A DNA stretch of 22,995 nucleotides, taken from a virus. A program made the translations under genes and the position numbers. The notes beneath the pieces are model-generated. The model saw only the letters and a list, made by a program, of their open reading frames with translations, ran no database searches and was not told the DNA's origin. How positions within the stretch are numbered: the first letter of the stretch is position 1; each line of letters starts with the position of its first letter. Positions 1 through 7,147 of this stretch are shown here, one piece after another. Location of the stretch: positions 1-22,995 of the IMG/VR virus record IMGVR_UViG_3300042320_000489; one strand, 5' to 3'.

Positions 1-674
1 TCAACTTCTGTCTTTGGATTCTTAACAGTAAAAGTATGAGATAGTTTTGGCATCGTAGCAAAGAAGTCTTTGACTTTTTCAAACTGCTTTGATGTAAGAC
101 CACCAATCCATTCTTCTATTTCTTTCTTGGAAGTATTTTTTGCTTCGTAAACATCTTCACCAACAAAAATTTGATCTACAGAATCAACAATGATATCAAA
201 AACTTCTTCGGCGTTCAAACTCTTCATCATGATTTGTGTCTTGATGAACTGATCCATTCCAGGATACTTCATTATTAATCCAGTAGTATCATCGAGTAGG
301 ATTGTGTTTGTATGTTCTGGTGTTTTTTGTACTTTAACTTCGTTTAGATCTAAAGTATAATTTACTTGAGTTTCATTATCATCACTACAAGTAATCTTCA
401 TCTGAACTTCTTCACCAACAGACTTAGCACGAATGTTGAGAAACAAATATTCAATATCAAACGATGCCAAATCTGATACTTTAATGCCTCTAGTAAGTAC
501 ACAAGACTTCACGATGTTAACTACAGCATCTTGAATTTGTTTCTCATCCTCAGACTCCATTGCCATCAGTAAAACTTTTTCTTCACTGACTAAGAATGGT
601 CTGAACTTAACTGGTTTTTCCGTTGATGGTAGTTCCAATTCATATGTTGGGACTGGTGGTTTTGGTAAAGCCAT
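1..674 (-). CDS. 26: Baseplate hub subunit gp26-like, C-terminus outside window
   Basis: The leftward reading frame starts at ATG 674-672 and stays open to the window edge, giving about 224 residues without a stop, so the gene is cut only by the window. It begins MALPKPPVPTYELELPSTEK and continues as a soluble, mixed alpha/beta, Lys/Glu-rich protein with no membrane segment. Start region, length and position beside tail-tube-fold baseplate genes match the gp26 baseplate hub family (T4_baseplate type) of cyanophages; T4 gp26 is of similar length. In T4 the protein works in assembly of the central baseplate hub. A good Shine-Dalgarno (TTTGGAG) lies about 6 bases before the ATG, which fixes the start. 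A late-promoter-like GATAAATA (minus strand, 715-708) overlaps the stop codon of the upstream gene. The gp26 assignment is from remembered family resemblance. Confidence 0.75.
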   Translation of the reverse strand, partial: MALPKPPVPTYELELPSTEKPVKFRPFLVSEEKVLLMAMESEDEKQIQDAVVNIVKSCVLTRGIKVSDLASFDIEYLFLNIRAKSVGEEVQMKITCSDDNETQVNYTLDLNEVKVQKTPEHTNTILLDDTTGLIMKYPGMDQFIKTQIMMKSLNAEEVFDIIVDSVDQIFVGEDVYEAKNTSKKEIEEWIGGLTSKQFEKVKDFFATMPKLSHTFTVKNPKTEV

Positions 675-710
675 GATTACTCCAAAAGAAATAATATTAT
701 TACAATTTAT

Positions 711-1364
711 TTATCGGTTAGGCCAACGTAATCCATTTTCAGATTTATCCCAAGAACTATAATAAAAATTAGCAGTACACTTTACTAATTGTGAAGAACC
801 ATATGATAATGGGATAGCATCTACTGAATAAGGCCAAGCATTATTTAAAACATAACCAAGTGTAGCTACACCAATCTCATCATCTTTGTTTCTTTCTCTT
901 TTTTCTATATTAATTTGACACTGGTAATCTTTAGGATACTTCAATCTTCTAACTTTTTCTCCAGATCTTGATGCCGATGTAGTATTATAAATTGCTCCAT
1001 GCCAATCCAACAAAAATTTAAATGCCTGCATTTCGGCATCACACATAAATGATAATTGTATGTCACTATAAATTGGTGAAGTTGGATAGTAAATTGGACC
1101 CTGCCCCTGATATCTTCCAGCAATTGATCCAGTATTTGATTGAATACCAGGGAGAGAAACTTCATCACACATTAATAATATTCTTTCACCAACTTTAGAT
1201 ACTCCCTTACTTCCAAATACAGGTGCTTCTAGTCCACCAGAACGACCAGTTCCAGTCAACAAACCTCTAAGTGAATCAGTGAGAGTAAAGTATACGGAAT
1301 AGGTATTACTCCTTGCCATTCCCCTACCATTAACAATAGCGGTAAGGTAATTCTTAACACCCAT
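711..1364 (-). CDS. Tail-tube-fold baseplate protein, probably gp54-like tail tube initiator
   Basis: This encodes 217 residues. The protein has the layout of the phage tail-tube fold: an N-terminal 'NTYSVYFTL' strand, a central 'CDEVSLPGIQ' motif (CE.vsLPG type), then 'YSDIQLSFMCDAEMQAFKFL', where tube proteins carry 'y.dltlsFi.d.dm...kff..W', and a C-terminal 'AWPYSVDAIPLSYGSSQLVK' resembling '.aYP.sv..i.lsy.....v'. T4 has three such proteins: gp19 (tube), gp54 (initiator) and gp48 (cap). Its place next to gp26, and apart from any sheath gene, favours the baseplate initiator gp54, but a gp19 paralogue or other tube-like protein cannot be excluded. The gene is preceded by a consensus late promoter on its own strand (1397-1390), as expected for a structural gene. 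The product would act in the virion baseplate. Confidence 0.65.
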   Translation of the reverse strand: MGVKNYLTAIVNGRGMARSNTYSVYFTLTDSLRGLLTGTGRSGGLEAPVFGSKGVSKVGERILLMCDEVSLPGIQSNTGSIAGRYQGQGPIYYPTSPIYSDIQLSFMCDAEMQAFKFLLDWHGAIYNTTSASRSGEKVRRLKYPKDYQCQINIEKRERNKDDEIGVATLGYVLNNAWPYSVDAIPLSYGSSQLVKCTANFYYSSWDKSENGLRWPNR

Positions 1365-1365
1365 C

Positions 1366-1373
1366 TATAAATA
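1366..1373 (+). promoter_or_regulatory. T4-type late promoter for gp4
   Basis: Exact TATAAATA on the plus strand, 28 bases before the gp4 ATG at 1401. T4-like phages read this -10-only element with gp55 sigma and the gp33 co-activator; no -35 is needed. It lies inside the region that the opposing late promoter at 1390-1397 would transcribe. Confidence 0.8.
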
Positions 1374-1389
1374 CCTTTGAGTAGTTTTA

Positions 1390-1397
1390 TATTTATA
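1390..1397 (-). promoter_or_regulatory. T4-type late promoter for the gp54-like gene and gp26
   Basis: The plus strand reads TATTTATA, so the minus strand carries an exact TATAAATA, 26 bases before the leftward ATG at 1364-1362. Together with 1366-1373 it makes a face-to-face pair of late promoters whose predicted start sites lie within a few bases of each other. Confidence 0.75.
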
Positions 1398-1400
1398 TTT

Positions 1401-1835
1401 ATGGCGTACTCGGGATTTTATCGCCCAATAAATCCCACGAAGTATAGGGGCAACCCTATGAATATAATCTATCGCTCGTTATGGGAAAGGAAATTTATGA
1501 TTTTCTGTGATAGAAATAATAGTGTGATTGAATGGGGCAGTGAGGAAGTTGTGATACCTTATCGTTCCCCAGTGGATGGTAGAGTACACAGATACTATGT
1601 GGACTTCTATATTAAAGTTCGTACCAAAACAAATGAAATTAAAAAATATCTTGTTGAAATCAAACCAAAGAATCAAACATCTCCTCCACCCCCAGCAAAG
1701 AAACAAACTAAATTATACAAAGATAAAGTCCTGACGTTTCTAAAGAACCAAGCGAAATGGGAAGCCGCAAGTGACTGGTGTGAGGATAGACAGATGCAGT
1801 TCCTTATTCTCACCGAAGATCACTTGGGGGTATGA
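1401..1835 (+). CDS. 4: Head completion protein gp4
   Basis: Starting at ATG 1401 gives 144 residues beginning MAYSGFYRPINPTKYRGNP; T4 gp4 is about 150 residues and begins in the same style. An upstream TTG at 1377 would add eight residues but lies too close to the late promoter core at 1366-1373 to be used from its predicted start site. Diagnostic blocks are 'YRSLWERKFMIFCDRN', 'IEWGSEEVVIPYRSPVDGR' and 'HRYYVDFYIKV' followed by 'YLVEIKPK', the E..D..(E/K)xK arrangement of a TnsA-like endonuclease fold. In T4, gp4 works with gp50 and gp2 to finish the DNA-filled head before the tail attaches. The next gene begins 3 bases after the stop, so gp4 heads a rightward structural operon. Confidence 0.9.
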   Translation: MAYSGFYRPINPTKYRGNPMNIIYRSLWERKFMIFCDRNNSVIEWGSEEVVIPYRSPVDGRVHRYYVDFYIKVRTKTNEIKKYLVEIKPKNQTSPPPPAKKQTKLYKDKVLTFLKNQAKWEAASDWCEDRQMQFLILTEDHLGV

Positions 1836-1838
1836 CGT

Positions 1839-2516
1839 ATGGCAAAAGGATTCAAAAAAGAATCAAGAGGAAAATCAAAAGGATACCAAACACTCTTTGA
1901 AAGAGTAAAAGAAAAAACTGATGGAGAAGAACAGACTTGGCAGTGGTATAGAAAGACTGTTCGTTCGATGGCACTTGAATACAAACAGAATCCAGACAAA
2001 ACAATAAGAGATGAACGCAGAGATAGAAATGATGATAGTGATGCTCAAGATCAAAATAGATTAAGAAGATATGCGAGACAGGGTAGACTGTTTCTTTTTG
2101 AATACAAAGCAAAGATGAAGTATCTACCATACTACGATACTTTTCCTCTAGTCTACGTCATCAAAGCCAACACAGATCATTTCTTTGGTTTCAATCTTCA
2201 TTATCTAGAACCAAGAAAAAGAGTAATAGCAATACAAAAACTAAAAGATGATAGAATAGACTTGCCTCGATCATGTCTTCATAAATATATTTTAGACCAT
2301 GTAGATGGATTCCTTTTAGATCTTTCTATCAATGAATGGGATACTGCTATTACACTACCAGTAGAACACTTTGTTAGAGAAAGAAGTGGGGTACTAATTC
2401 CATATAAATCATCTGATGTGTGGAAAGAAACCAACGAAAAATATAATGATCGCATCAAAGCCAAGCGTATCATAAAAGGATACGGAAGCCCAGAAGATAT
2501 CACAGACGTAACGTAA
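1839..2516 (+). CDS. Conserved phage structural/assembly protein, function unassigned
   Basis: This encodes 225 residues. The first 75 are highly charged (KKESRGKSKG, RDERRDRNDD) and probably extended; a more globular part follows around 'KMKYLPYYDTFPLVYVIKA' and 'FFGFNLHYLEPRKRV'. The block '(Y)YD.FPLV.v....dhF.G.NlHYL.P..R' recurs, from memory, in proteins encoded near head-completion and baseplate genes of T4-like phages, but I cannot name the T4 counterpart; a DNA-end protector or small virion protein is conceivable. It starts 3 bases after gp4, and its stop abuts the ATG of the next gene (TAAATG), so it belongs to the same late operon. No signal peptide, membrane segment or catalytic motif is evident. 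Confidence 0.75.
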   Translation: MAKGFKKESRGKSKGYQTLFERVKEKTDGEEQTWQWYRKTVRSMALEYKQNPDKTIRDERRDRNDDSDAQDQNRLRRYARQGRLFLFEYKAKMKYLPYYDTFPLVYVIKANTDHFFGFNLHYLEPRKRVIAIQKLKDDRIDLPRSCLHKYILDHVDGFLLDLSINEWDTAITLPVEHFVRERSGVLIPYKSSDVWKETNEKYNDRIKAKRIIKGYGSPEDITDVT

Positions 2517-3404
2517 ATGGCAACTTTAAAGTATCCAGAAAATATTAATGGTAGTTCCGACTATATAAAATTTAAATTTTTTGAATACAAGGCACCGTAT
2601 AGTGATGGAGCGATTACTGGTGCTGCTTCTGGTGTATTATACAACAAAAGTGCGATAGCACTAACACCAGCTAAACTTGATGAAATAATAATAACTATGC
2701 CAAATGATATTGGCAGTTCTATCGTTGGAACCTGGGGCGATAGATCTTTTTCTGGATTGGCAGCTGCTGCTATTGGTGCGGTTGGTGGCATTACCAATTT
2801 AGACAAAGTAGGAAACAACATTGGAGAGTTTGTAAGTAAAATGACAGCAGGTGCTGCTACGGGCGTGCTGGAAGATGCATTAAAACTAGCAGCAGAAAAA
2901 TTATCAACTGCTCCAGGAGTTGGTTCAAATCTACAACTCAACGATTATCTAGGACTTGTTAGTGGATACATTACAAATCCAAATACAGAATTGTTATATC
3001 AAGGTACTCAACTAAGAAATCATGGTTACACATTTAAGATGATTGCTCAAACTGAAACAGAAGCAAAAGCGATAGATAAAATTGCTACAGTATTCAAACA
3101 AGCAGCAGCACCAAAAGGGAATACTGCTAAAATTTTAAATGCCAATGTAAGAAACTTTATTGGCATTCCTAATGTATGTAGAGTTTCTTTTCACCAAGGA
3201 GGAGAGACATCAGAAGAACATTTATATCTTCCAAGATTTAAAACATCTGCCATAACAAGTGTAAGTGTTGATTATATTACCGAGGGACAATACATGACAT
3301 TTGAAGATGGAAGACCAATAGGACTAGGACTACAAGTTAATTTCAGAGAACTCAAACTACTCTTTGCTGATGAAATTGGTGAAGGTAACACTAAGTTTAG
3401 ATAA
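2517..3404 (+). CDS. 48: Baseplate tail tube cap gp48-like protein
   Basis: This encodes 295 residues. The C-terminal half carries 'NPNTELLYQGTQLRNHGYTF', then 'EAKAIDKIATVFKQ', and finally 'SVSVDYITEGQYMTFEDGRP' with 'LQVNFRELKLLFADEI'. This series (NP..E.LF.G..lR.f.f, a helix with 'I..I...FK', then 'v.v.Y...G....f.dG.P....l.l.F.El') is typical of the gp48/gp54 tail-tube-related baseplate proteins. Residues about 75-130 form a hydrophobic Gly/Ala-rich stretch unlike a tube domain. T4 gp48 caps the baseplate where the tail tube starts. It lies in the gp4-gp53 operon with no intergenic bases before it. The choice of gp48 over gp54 rests on length and remembered cyanophage annotation and is the less certain part. 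Confidence 0.7.
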   Translation: MATLKYPENINGSSDYIKFKFFEYKAPYSDGAITGAASGVLYNKSAIALTPAKLDEIIITMPNDIGSSIVGTWGDRSFSGLAAAAIGAVGGITNLDKVGNNIGEFVSKMTAGAATGVLEDALKLAAEKLSTAPGVGSNLQLNDYLGLVSGYITNPNTELLYQGTQLRNHGYTFKMIAQTETEAKAIDKIATVFKQAAAPKGNTAKILNANVRNFIGIPNVCRVSFHQGGETSEEHLYLPRFKTSAITSVSVDYITEGQYMTFEDGRPIGLGLQVNFRELKLLFADEIGEGNTKFR

Positions 3405-3406
3405 TC

Positions 3407-4111
3407 ATGGCATACTTCAACAGACTACCTAACGTAGAGTACGATAAAAAACCTTTGACGTTTCCATATTCGGAAACAGAATATGTTCTTGTCAAAAATT
3501 TCTTTCGTCGTTACAAGTTATCCGAATCATCTTTCAACTACAATACTTTGTTTGATAAGTATGCCATGATTGATACTGATAGGTTGGATGTTTTAGCAGA
3601 TAAATTTTATGAGAATCCAGAGTATGATTGGATTATCGCCATCACCAACAACATCTTAAATACTTATTCTGATTTACCAAAACCAGAGACAAGACTATAC
3701 GATATGGTAAACGAAGCATACAAAGATGCTCCTGGTAATCAGTCTGTACTTCCTGCTGATAGAATTCATCACTACGAAACCAGAGAAGTGAAAGATAGTG
3801 CTGGTAGAGTTGTGCTACAATCTGGATTAAAAGTTGAATCTACTTTCTCTAACAGTCCACTTAAACCTAGCGATGGAAAATTCTATTATTATGATAGCGG
3901 ATCAGGTGCTACTATGAAAGTAAATGGCAGTAGTGTCATCACGGCAATCACGAACTATGAATATGAGTTGAAATTAAACGATGTGAAGAGAGAAATTTAT
4001 ATTTTAAAACCTCAATTCGTTCAAGAATTTATTTCGCAATTTGAAGCTGGCATGGAATACTCTAGATCATCAGCTTACGTTGACAAAACGACAAAACTTT
4101 CGGGTAAATAA
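3407..4111 (+). CDS. 53: Baseplate wedge subunit gp53
   Basis: This encodes 234 residues, somewhat longer than T4 gp53 (196). It begins MAYFNRLPNVEYD, followed by 'VLVKNFFRRYKLS' and the signature block 'LADKFYENPEYDWIIAITNN' then 'DLPKP'. In gp53-type wedge proteins this block ('vA...Yg.p.YdWvil..Nni.d....wPl') forms a LysM-like module. In T4, gp53 joins the wedges into the ring around the hub. An insertion around residues 120-170 (DSAGRV..., FYYYDSGSGA) probably explains the extra length. It is the last gene of the rightward operon; the stop codon is 3 bases from the hairpin at 4114-4129. Confidence 0.88.
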   Translation: MAYFNRLPNVEYDKKPLTFPYSETEYVLVKNFFRRYKLSESSFNYNTLFDKYAMIDTDRLDVLADKFYENPEYDWIIAITNNILNTYSDLPKPETRLYDMVNEAYKDAPGNQSVLPADRIHHYETREVKDSAGRVVLQSGLKVESTFSNSPLKPSDGKFYYYDSGSGATMKVNGSSVITAITNYEYELKLNDVKREIYILKPQFVQEFISQFEAGMEYSRSSAYVDKTTKLSGK

Positions 4112-4113
4112 AA

Positions 4114-4129
4114 GGGGGCAGATGCCCCC
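4114..4129 (-). terminator. Rho-independent terminator of gp32
   Basis: GGGGGC-AGAT-GCCCCC hairpin in the 24-base gap between convergent gp53 and gp32. On the minus strand it is followed by TTTTATTT, so it serves gp32. On the plus strand no T-run follows, so it would at best slow polymerase leaving gp53. Confidence 0.8.
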
Positions 4130-4135
4130 AACTTA

Positions 4136-5053
4136 TCAGTCTTCTTCAGCGAGACGAGCAAAGTAACTTAGAGCATCGTCATCATCGTCAGTTCCAGCAG
4201 CAACTGCTACCTTAGGTAGGGCAGGTTCACGGCGAGCAACGGGAGCGGGAGCAGAGAACTCTTCATCCTCTTCCTCATCCATCACGCGAGTCACCTGAGC
4301 GGCGCGGGCAGCAGCAGGAGTCTGGGTGATACCCAGCACCAGATTCAAACGCTCCTCCAGTTCTTCATAGCTCTTGAAGTTATCAGGAGATACGAATGCT
4401 TGGAGGGAGTGTGCCTGACGCCAAATGTTTTCCAGTTTGGAATCATCAGCGGCGAGAGCAGAAGGAGCAGCGAACTCAGACTTGTCGTAGTTCCAGTAAC
4501 CAGCAACGTTGGTGATCTTCAGTTTGAAGTTAGCACCTTCCCACAGATCGAAAGGATTCACGGGAGTCTCATCTTCAAACTCAGGTTGCATAGCAGCGGT
4601 AATCTTATCAAAGATTTTCTTACCGAACTTATACAGGAACACTTTGCCTTCATTATCGGGGTTTGCTTTATCGCTCACCACATAGATGTTAGCGTAGTAA
4701 GTCAGTTTACGCTTCTGCTTACGGGCAGTTTCTTTATCAGCATCACGACCACTATTCCACAGGCGACGATTCACCTCACCCACAGGATCTTTCTGACCCA
4801 GAGTGGTGAGAGAGTTCTCGATATACCAACCACCATCACCTTGAAAGGCGTGGGAATAGAGTTTCACGAACGGGATTTCCTCACCATCAGGAGCAGGAAG
4901 GAAACGAATAACAGCAAAACCATTGCCAGCGGCGTCAACGCTAGGTTTCCAGAAACGGTCATCGGAACTGGAAGTGGAGTTTGCTTTCTCAAGTTCCTTA
5001 GTCAGAGAAGCAAAGGAGTTTTGAGATTTGCGCTTGAGATCAGCGAAAGACAT
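4136..5053 (-). CDS. 32: Single-stranded DNA-binding protein gp32
   Basis: This encodes 305 residues (T4 gp32 has 301). The N-terminus contains LKRKSQ, matching the basic 'LAST' motif that gp32 uses for cooperative binding. The core shows 'FLPAPDGEEIPFVKLYSHAF', 'GWYIEN', 'YYANIYVVSDKANPDNEGKV', 'LYKFGKKIFDKI' and 'LWEGANFKLKI', all aligning with the OB-fold core of T4 gp32. The C-terminus is strongly acidic (GTDDDDDALSYFARLAEED), the tail that recruits replication partners. It coats single-stranded DNA in replication, recombination and repair. Unlike T4 gp32, the protein has no cysteine, so the T4 zinc site (one His, three Cys) cannot form; only H68 seems kept. A sigma70-type promoter lies 56-84 bases upstream, and Shine-Dalgarno GAGGT precedes the ATG. 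Confidence 0.95.
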   Translation of the reverse strand: MSFADLKRKSQNSFASLTKELEKANSTSSSDDRFWKPSVDAAGNGFAVIRFLPAPDGEEIPFVKLYSHAFQGDGGWYIENSLTTLGQKDPVGEVNRRLWNSGRDADKETARKQKRKLTYYANIYVVSDKANPDNEGKVFLYKFGKKIFDKITAAMQPEFEDETPVNPFDLWEGANFKLKITNVAGYWNYDKSEFAAPSALAADDSKLENIWRQAHSLQAFVSPDNFKSYEELEERLNLVLGITQTPAAARAAQVTRVMDEEEDEEFSAPAPVARREPALPKVAVAAGTDDDDDALSYFARLAEED

Positions 5054-5108
5054 AGGATTACCTCGGATTGTTTTGGATTTGGTCTGTGTGACACCTCATC
5101 ACTTAGTC

Positions 5109-5137
5109 ATCATACCACGGGCAGAGGTCGGTGTCAA
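5109..5137 (-). promoter_or_regulatory. Sigma70-type early promoter of gp32
   Basis: Minus strand: TTGACA (5137-5132), 17-base spacer, TATGAT (5114-5109). Predicted start is near 5102, giving a leader of about 50 bases before gp32. The -35 box overlaps the stop codon of the upstream gene and lies in the loop of a perfect inverted repeat (5120-5127 / 5139-5146). Confidence 0.8.
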
Positions 5138-5478
5138 CCCTCTGCCTCGATCTCTTTTTCAAACTCGTCGAGCTTGTCAAGCATGTTACGCATCAAGGAG
5201 AGAACATCTTGCGTTTCCCACCATCCATAAAGCATCTTGGCACCTTGTTCAATCTGCTCACACATTTCTACTGCGCGAGGATCATCAGAAAGTTTGAGAC
5301 GAGTGTAAAAGATTTGTTGTTTTTCAACTAGAGAACGAACAACATTAATATATTCAAGTTGATCTTCCTTGCTTCCTTTCATGGGAGAAGCAAGTGTGAG
5401 TTCCATTGCTTTCATTTGTAGGAACTCCATTTCTTTCGCCTCGTTACGGACGATATCTGAATCAAAGAAGTCGCTCAT
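5134..5478 (-). CDS. DUF1825-like conserved protein
   Basis: This encodes 114 residues, predicted mostly alpha-helical. The N-terminus 'FFDSDIVRNEAKEM', the central 'LVEKQQIFYTRLKLSDDPRA' and the length resemble the cyanobacterial DUF1825 family (which starts FFDSEIVQ.EAK and carries 'LmerYriF..RfeLSeD'). No biochemical role is known to me for the family. Cyanobacteria carry it as a chromosomal gene, so the phage copy may have come from a host. Its start overlaps the gp33 stop (ATGA), and it sits between gp33 and gp32, where T4 has the helicase loader gene 59, so translational coupling with gp33 is likely. A role in replication or transcription takeover is inference from position only. Confidence 0.8.
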   Translation of the reverse strand: MSDFFDSDIVRNEAKEMEFLQMKAMELTLASPMKGSKEDQLEYINVVRSLVEKQQIFYTRLKLSDDPRAVEMCEQIEQGAKMLYGWWETQDVLSLMRNMLDKLDEFEKEIEAEG

Positions 5479-5723
5479 ACTAACATTAATTTTGCTCTAG
5501 ATGTTTTTTTGATGAAGTTCAATTGTTGAGCTTCATGTTTTAGTTTTTCTTTTAGTGGTTTTGAAATCAACTTGGGCACAGTCTCCAACTCAATATCGTT
5601 GATATCACAATAATGAATGATAGCATCAATATAGCTCATTGAATCACTGTTCACAAGCGTCTCCACTTCTGAAGAGAATCTTGCAACTGTCATAAATTTT
5701 TCCTGTAGTATATTATCCTCCAT
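5475..5723 (-). CDS. 33: Late promoter transcription co-activator gp33
   Basis: This encodes 82 residues. The blocks 'MSYIDAIIHYCDINDIELE' and 'TVPKLISKPLKEKLKHEAQQ' followed by LNFI match the small gp33 proteins of cyanophages ('.Y.DAi...ce...iel..v.klis..lk.Kle.EA..LN.l'). gp33 binds the host RNA polymerase beta-flap and bridges gp55 sigma to the sliding clamp, activating late promoters; the TATAAATA sites in this window are its expected targets. The ATG at 5723 overlaps the end of the exonuclease gene, with AGGA five bases before it. A second in-frame ATG at 5693 also has an AGGA, so a 72-residue form is possible. Its stop overlaps the next start (ATGA). Confidence 0.82.
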   Translation of the reverse strand: MEDNILQEKFMTVARFSSEVETLVNSDSMSYIDAIIHYCDINDIELETVPKLISKPLKEKLKHEAQQLNFIKKTSRAKLMLV

Positions 5724-6387
5724 AGATTTCCTGGTAGAGTGCGCGTAGTTCGATTAGTCTATCGAGATATTCTTTTTTTGGTTGCTTGATAACAACTTGC
5801 GTATTGCCATCTTCGCAAGCAACGATAGTTACAAGTTGTTTGATGCGTGTATTATATAGTTCGTAAAACATACAACCATATGCTGTTTCTTGAATATAAT
5901 AATCTTCCATCCATTCTTCACGCTTCTCTTCCTTTGAGGTTTTGAAGTCAATGATGGATGGAATACCATCAAACTCACCAATACAATCAACTCGCCCAGC
6001 TACTTCTAGGTGATCTGAGTATAATGCTGCTTCTTGTAAATAGACCTTAGTGATTCTATTGAGTGTTGGCACAGCATTTTTGAACATCAAAAGGGGGAGG
6101 GGATTCCCTTTGAAGTTGCTTTCATTATAGCAGTTATTCAGAAAATCTTCAACTATTTTGTGGAAGTGAGTACCACGAGTAGCAGAGCGATTAGAAATTG
6201 CCTGTGCTTTATCAGCACCCACACGCTGTCTCCACTCATTGAGTTTCTTTTTCTTCTTCGGGCACACCCCAAGAACTGTAGTAATAGATGGATACTTACC
6301 ACCAGAAGGAACAGGGTAAACCCTGCGACCATCTACCATAATAGGTTCCAATTCAATGGGGGCGAATGACGAAGAATGAATAAACAT
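5713..6387 (-). CDS. PD-(D/E)XK family exonuclease (RecB/MGME1-like)
   Basis: This encodes 224 residues. The central-to-C-terminal half shows the nuclease core: 'RGTHFHKIVEDFL' (motif I helix), then 'EVAGRVDCIGEFDGIPSIID' with FKTSKEEK directly after. The metal-binding Asp of 'GRVD' and the D-x-K of 'IIDFKTSK' are all present, followed by 'YIQETAYGCMFYEL', the QxxxY-type motif of Cas4/RecB/MGME1 nucleases. Such enzymes degrade DNA ends during recombination or repair; cyanophages commonly encode one next to gp33. The start codon follows the phoH stop directly (TAAATG), so the gene is coupled to phoH. Whether it processes phage ends or degrades the host genome is unknown. Confidence 0.85.
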   Translation of the reverse strand: MFIHSSSFAPIELEPIMVDGRRVYPVPSGGKYPSITTVLGVCPKKKKKLNEWRQRVGADKAQAISNRSATRGTHFHKIVEDFLNNCYNESNFKGNPLPLLMFKNAVPTLNRITKVYLQEAALYSDHLEVAGRVDCIGEFDGIPSIIDFKTSKEEKREEWMEDYYIQETAYGCMFYELYNTRIKQLVTIVACEDGNTQVVIKQPKKEYLDRLIELRALYQEIYGG

Positions 6388-7146
6388 TTAGAATCCCAAA
6401 TTAATTTTACTAATCAGATAAGAACGAACAAGTCCAGAACGAACAATGTCTTGAACACCAAACTCAACAGAAGCAAACTCTTCCATTGTACCAATGATAC
6501 GCTGGAAGTCAAGGATACCGTTGCGTTCATTAGTGCGAACTAAGTCAGTCTGTTGAACGTCACCAGAGAAGATGATCTTACAATCCTGACCAACACGGGT
6601 AATGATAGAGTCGAGTTCATGGAAGTTTAGATTTTGCATTTCGTCAACAAGGATAATACAATTATCCATTGTGGTTCCGCGAAGGAATGATGTAGACCAG
6701 AAGCTAATAGTTCCCTGAGTTTTTAGATTACCATACAGTAGTTCAAACTCCTCATCAGTGGGAAGTTCAAACATATACTTCACCATATTCTTATAAGGAA
6801 TTTGGTAAAGCGATGACTTATCTTCATGGTCTCCAGGTAGGAAACCAATCTCACGGGTTGCTACAAGAGAGCGAACAATGTATACCTTTTCGTATGGAGT
6901 ATTCTCATTAAGAACATCCTTGAGTGCTAGGTAAAGTGCCACGAATGTTTTACCAGTTCCAGCAGCACCATAAGCAAATAGATGCTTATCATTTTCCCAC
7001 TCTTCAAACATCTTGCGTTGTGCTTCAGTAAGTGGTTCAATATCCTTAGCGAAATAATCCATGTTTAATGGTTTCTTGCGCTTCATTTGTTTGACGCTCA
7101 TTCCCGATGGAACAGCTTGCTTTGTTTTACGAGTTCTTACAGGCAT
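6388..7146 (-). CDS. phoH: PhoH-like P-loop ATPase
   Basis: From ATG 7146 this encodes 252 residues. An in-frame ATG at 7188 would add 14 but overlaps the upstream gene, whereas 7146 follows that gene's stop by a single base (TAATATG). Walker A is GAAGTGKT and Walker B is 'CIILVDEMQN'. Sensor-like 'IIFSGDVQQTDL' and 'FGVQDIVRSGLV' (GxxDIVRS type) complete the PhoH ATPase core. The N-terminus is basic (RTRKTK, KQMKRKKP), suggesting RNA or DNA binding. PhoH is named for phosphate-stress induction in E. coli, but its function in phages is unsettled; a nuclease/helicase role in RNA turnover has been proposed. It is a standard cyanophage auxiliary gene, here in a replication operon with no phosphate-box sequence noticed. 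Confidence 0.93.
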   Translation of the reverse strand: MPVRTRKTKQAVPSGMSVKQMKRKKPLNMDYFAKDIEPLTEAQRKMFEEWENDKHLFAYGAAGTGKTFVALYLALKDVLNENTPYEKVYIVRSLVATREIGFLPGDHEDKSSLYQIPYKNMVKYMFELPTDEEFELLYGNLKTQGTISFWSTSFLRGTTMDNCIILVDEMQNLNFHELDSIITRVGQDCKIIFSGDVQQTDLVRTNERNGILDFQRIIGTMEEFASVEFGVQDIVRSGLVRSYLISKINLGF

Positions 7147-7147
7147 A

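Noticed and set aside
708-715. GATAAATA on the minus strand before gp26
   Set aside because: Matches the loose NATAAATA form but overlaps a stop codon in AT-rich DNA; mentioned under gp26 and not listed as a promoter.
4400-5331. Long plus-strand open frames opposite gp32 and the DUF1825-like gene
   Set aside because: They mirror strongly supported minus-strand genes, have no ribosome site, and their residue composition is unnatural; treated as shadows.
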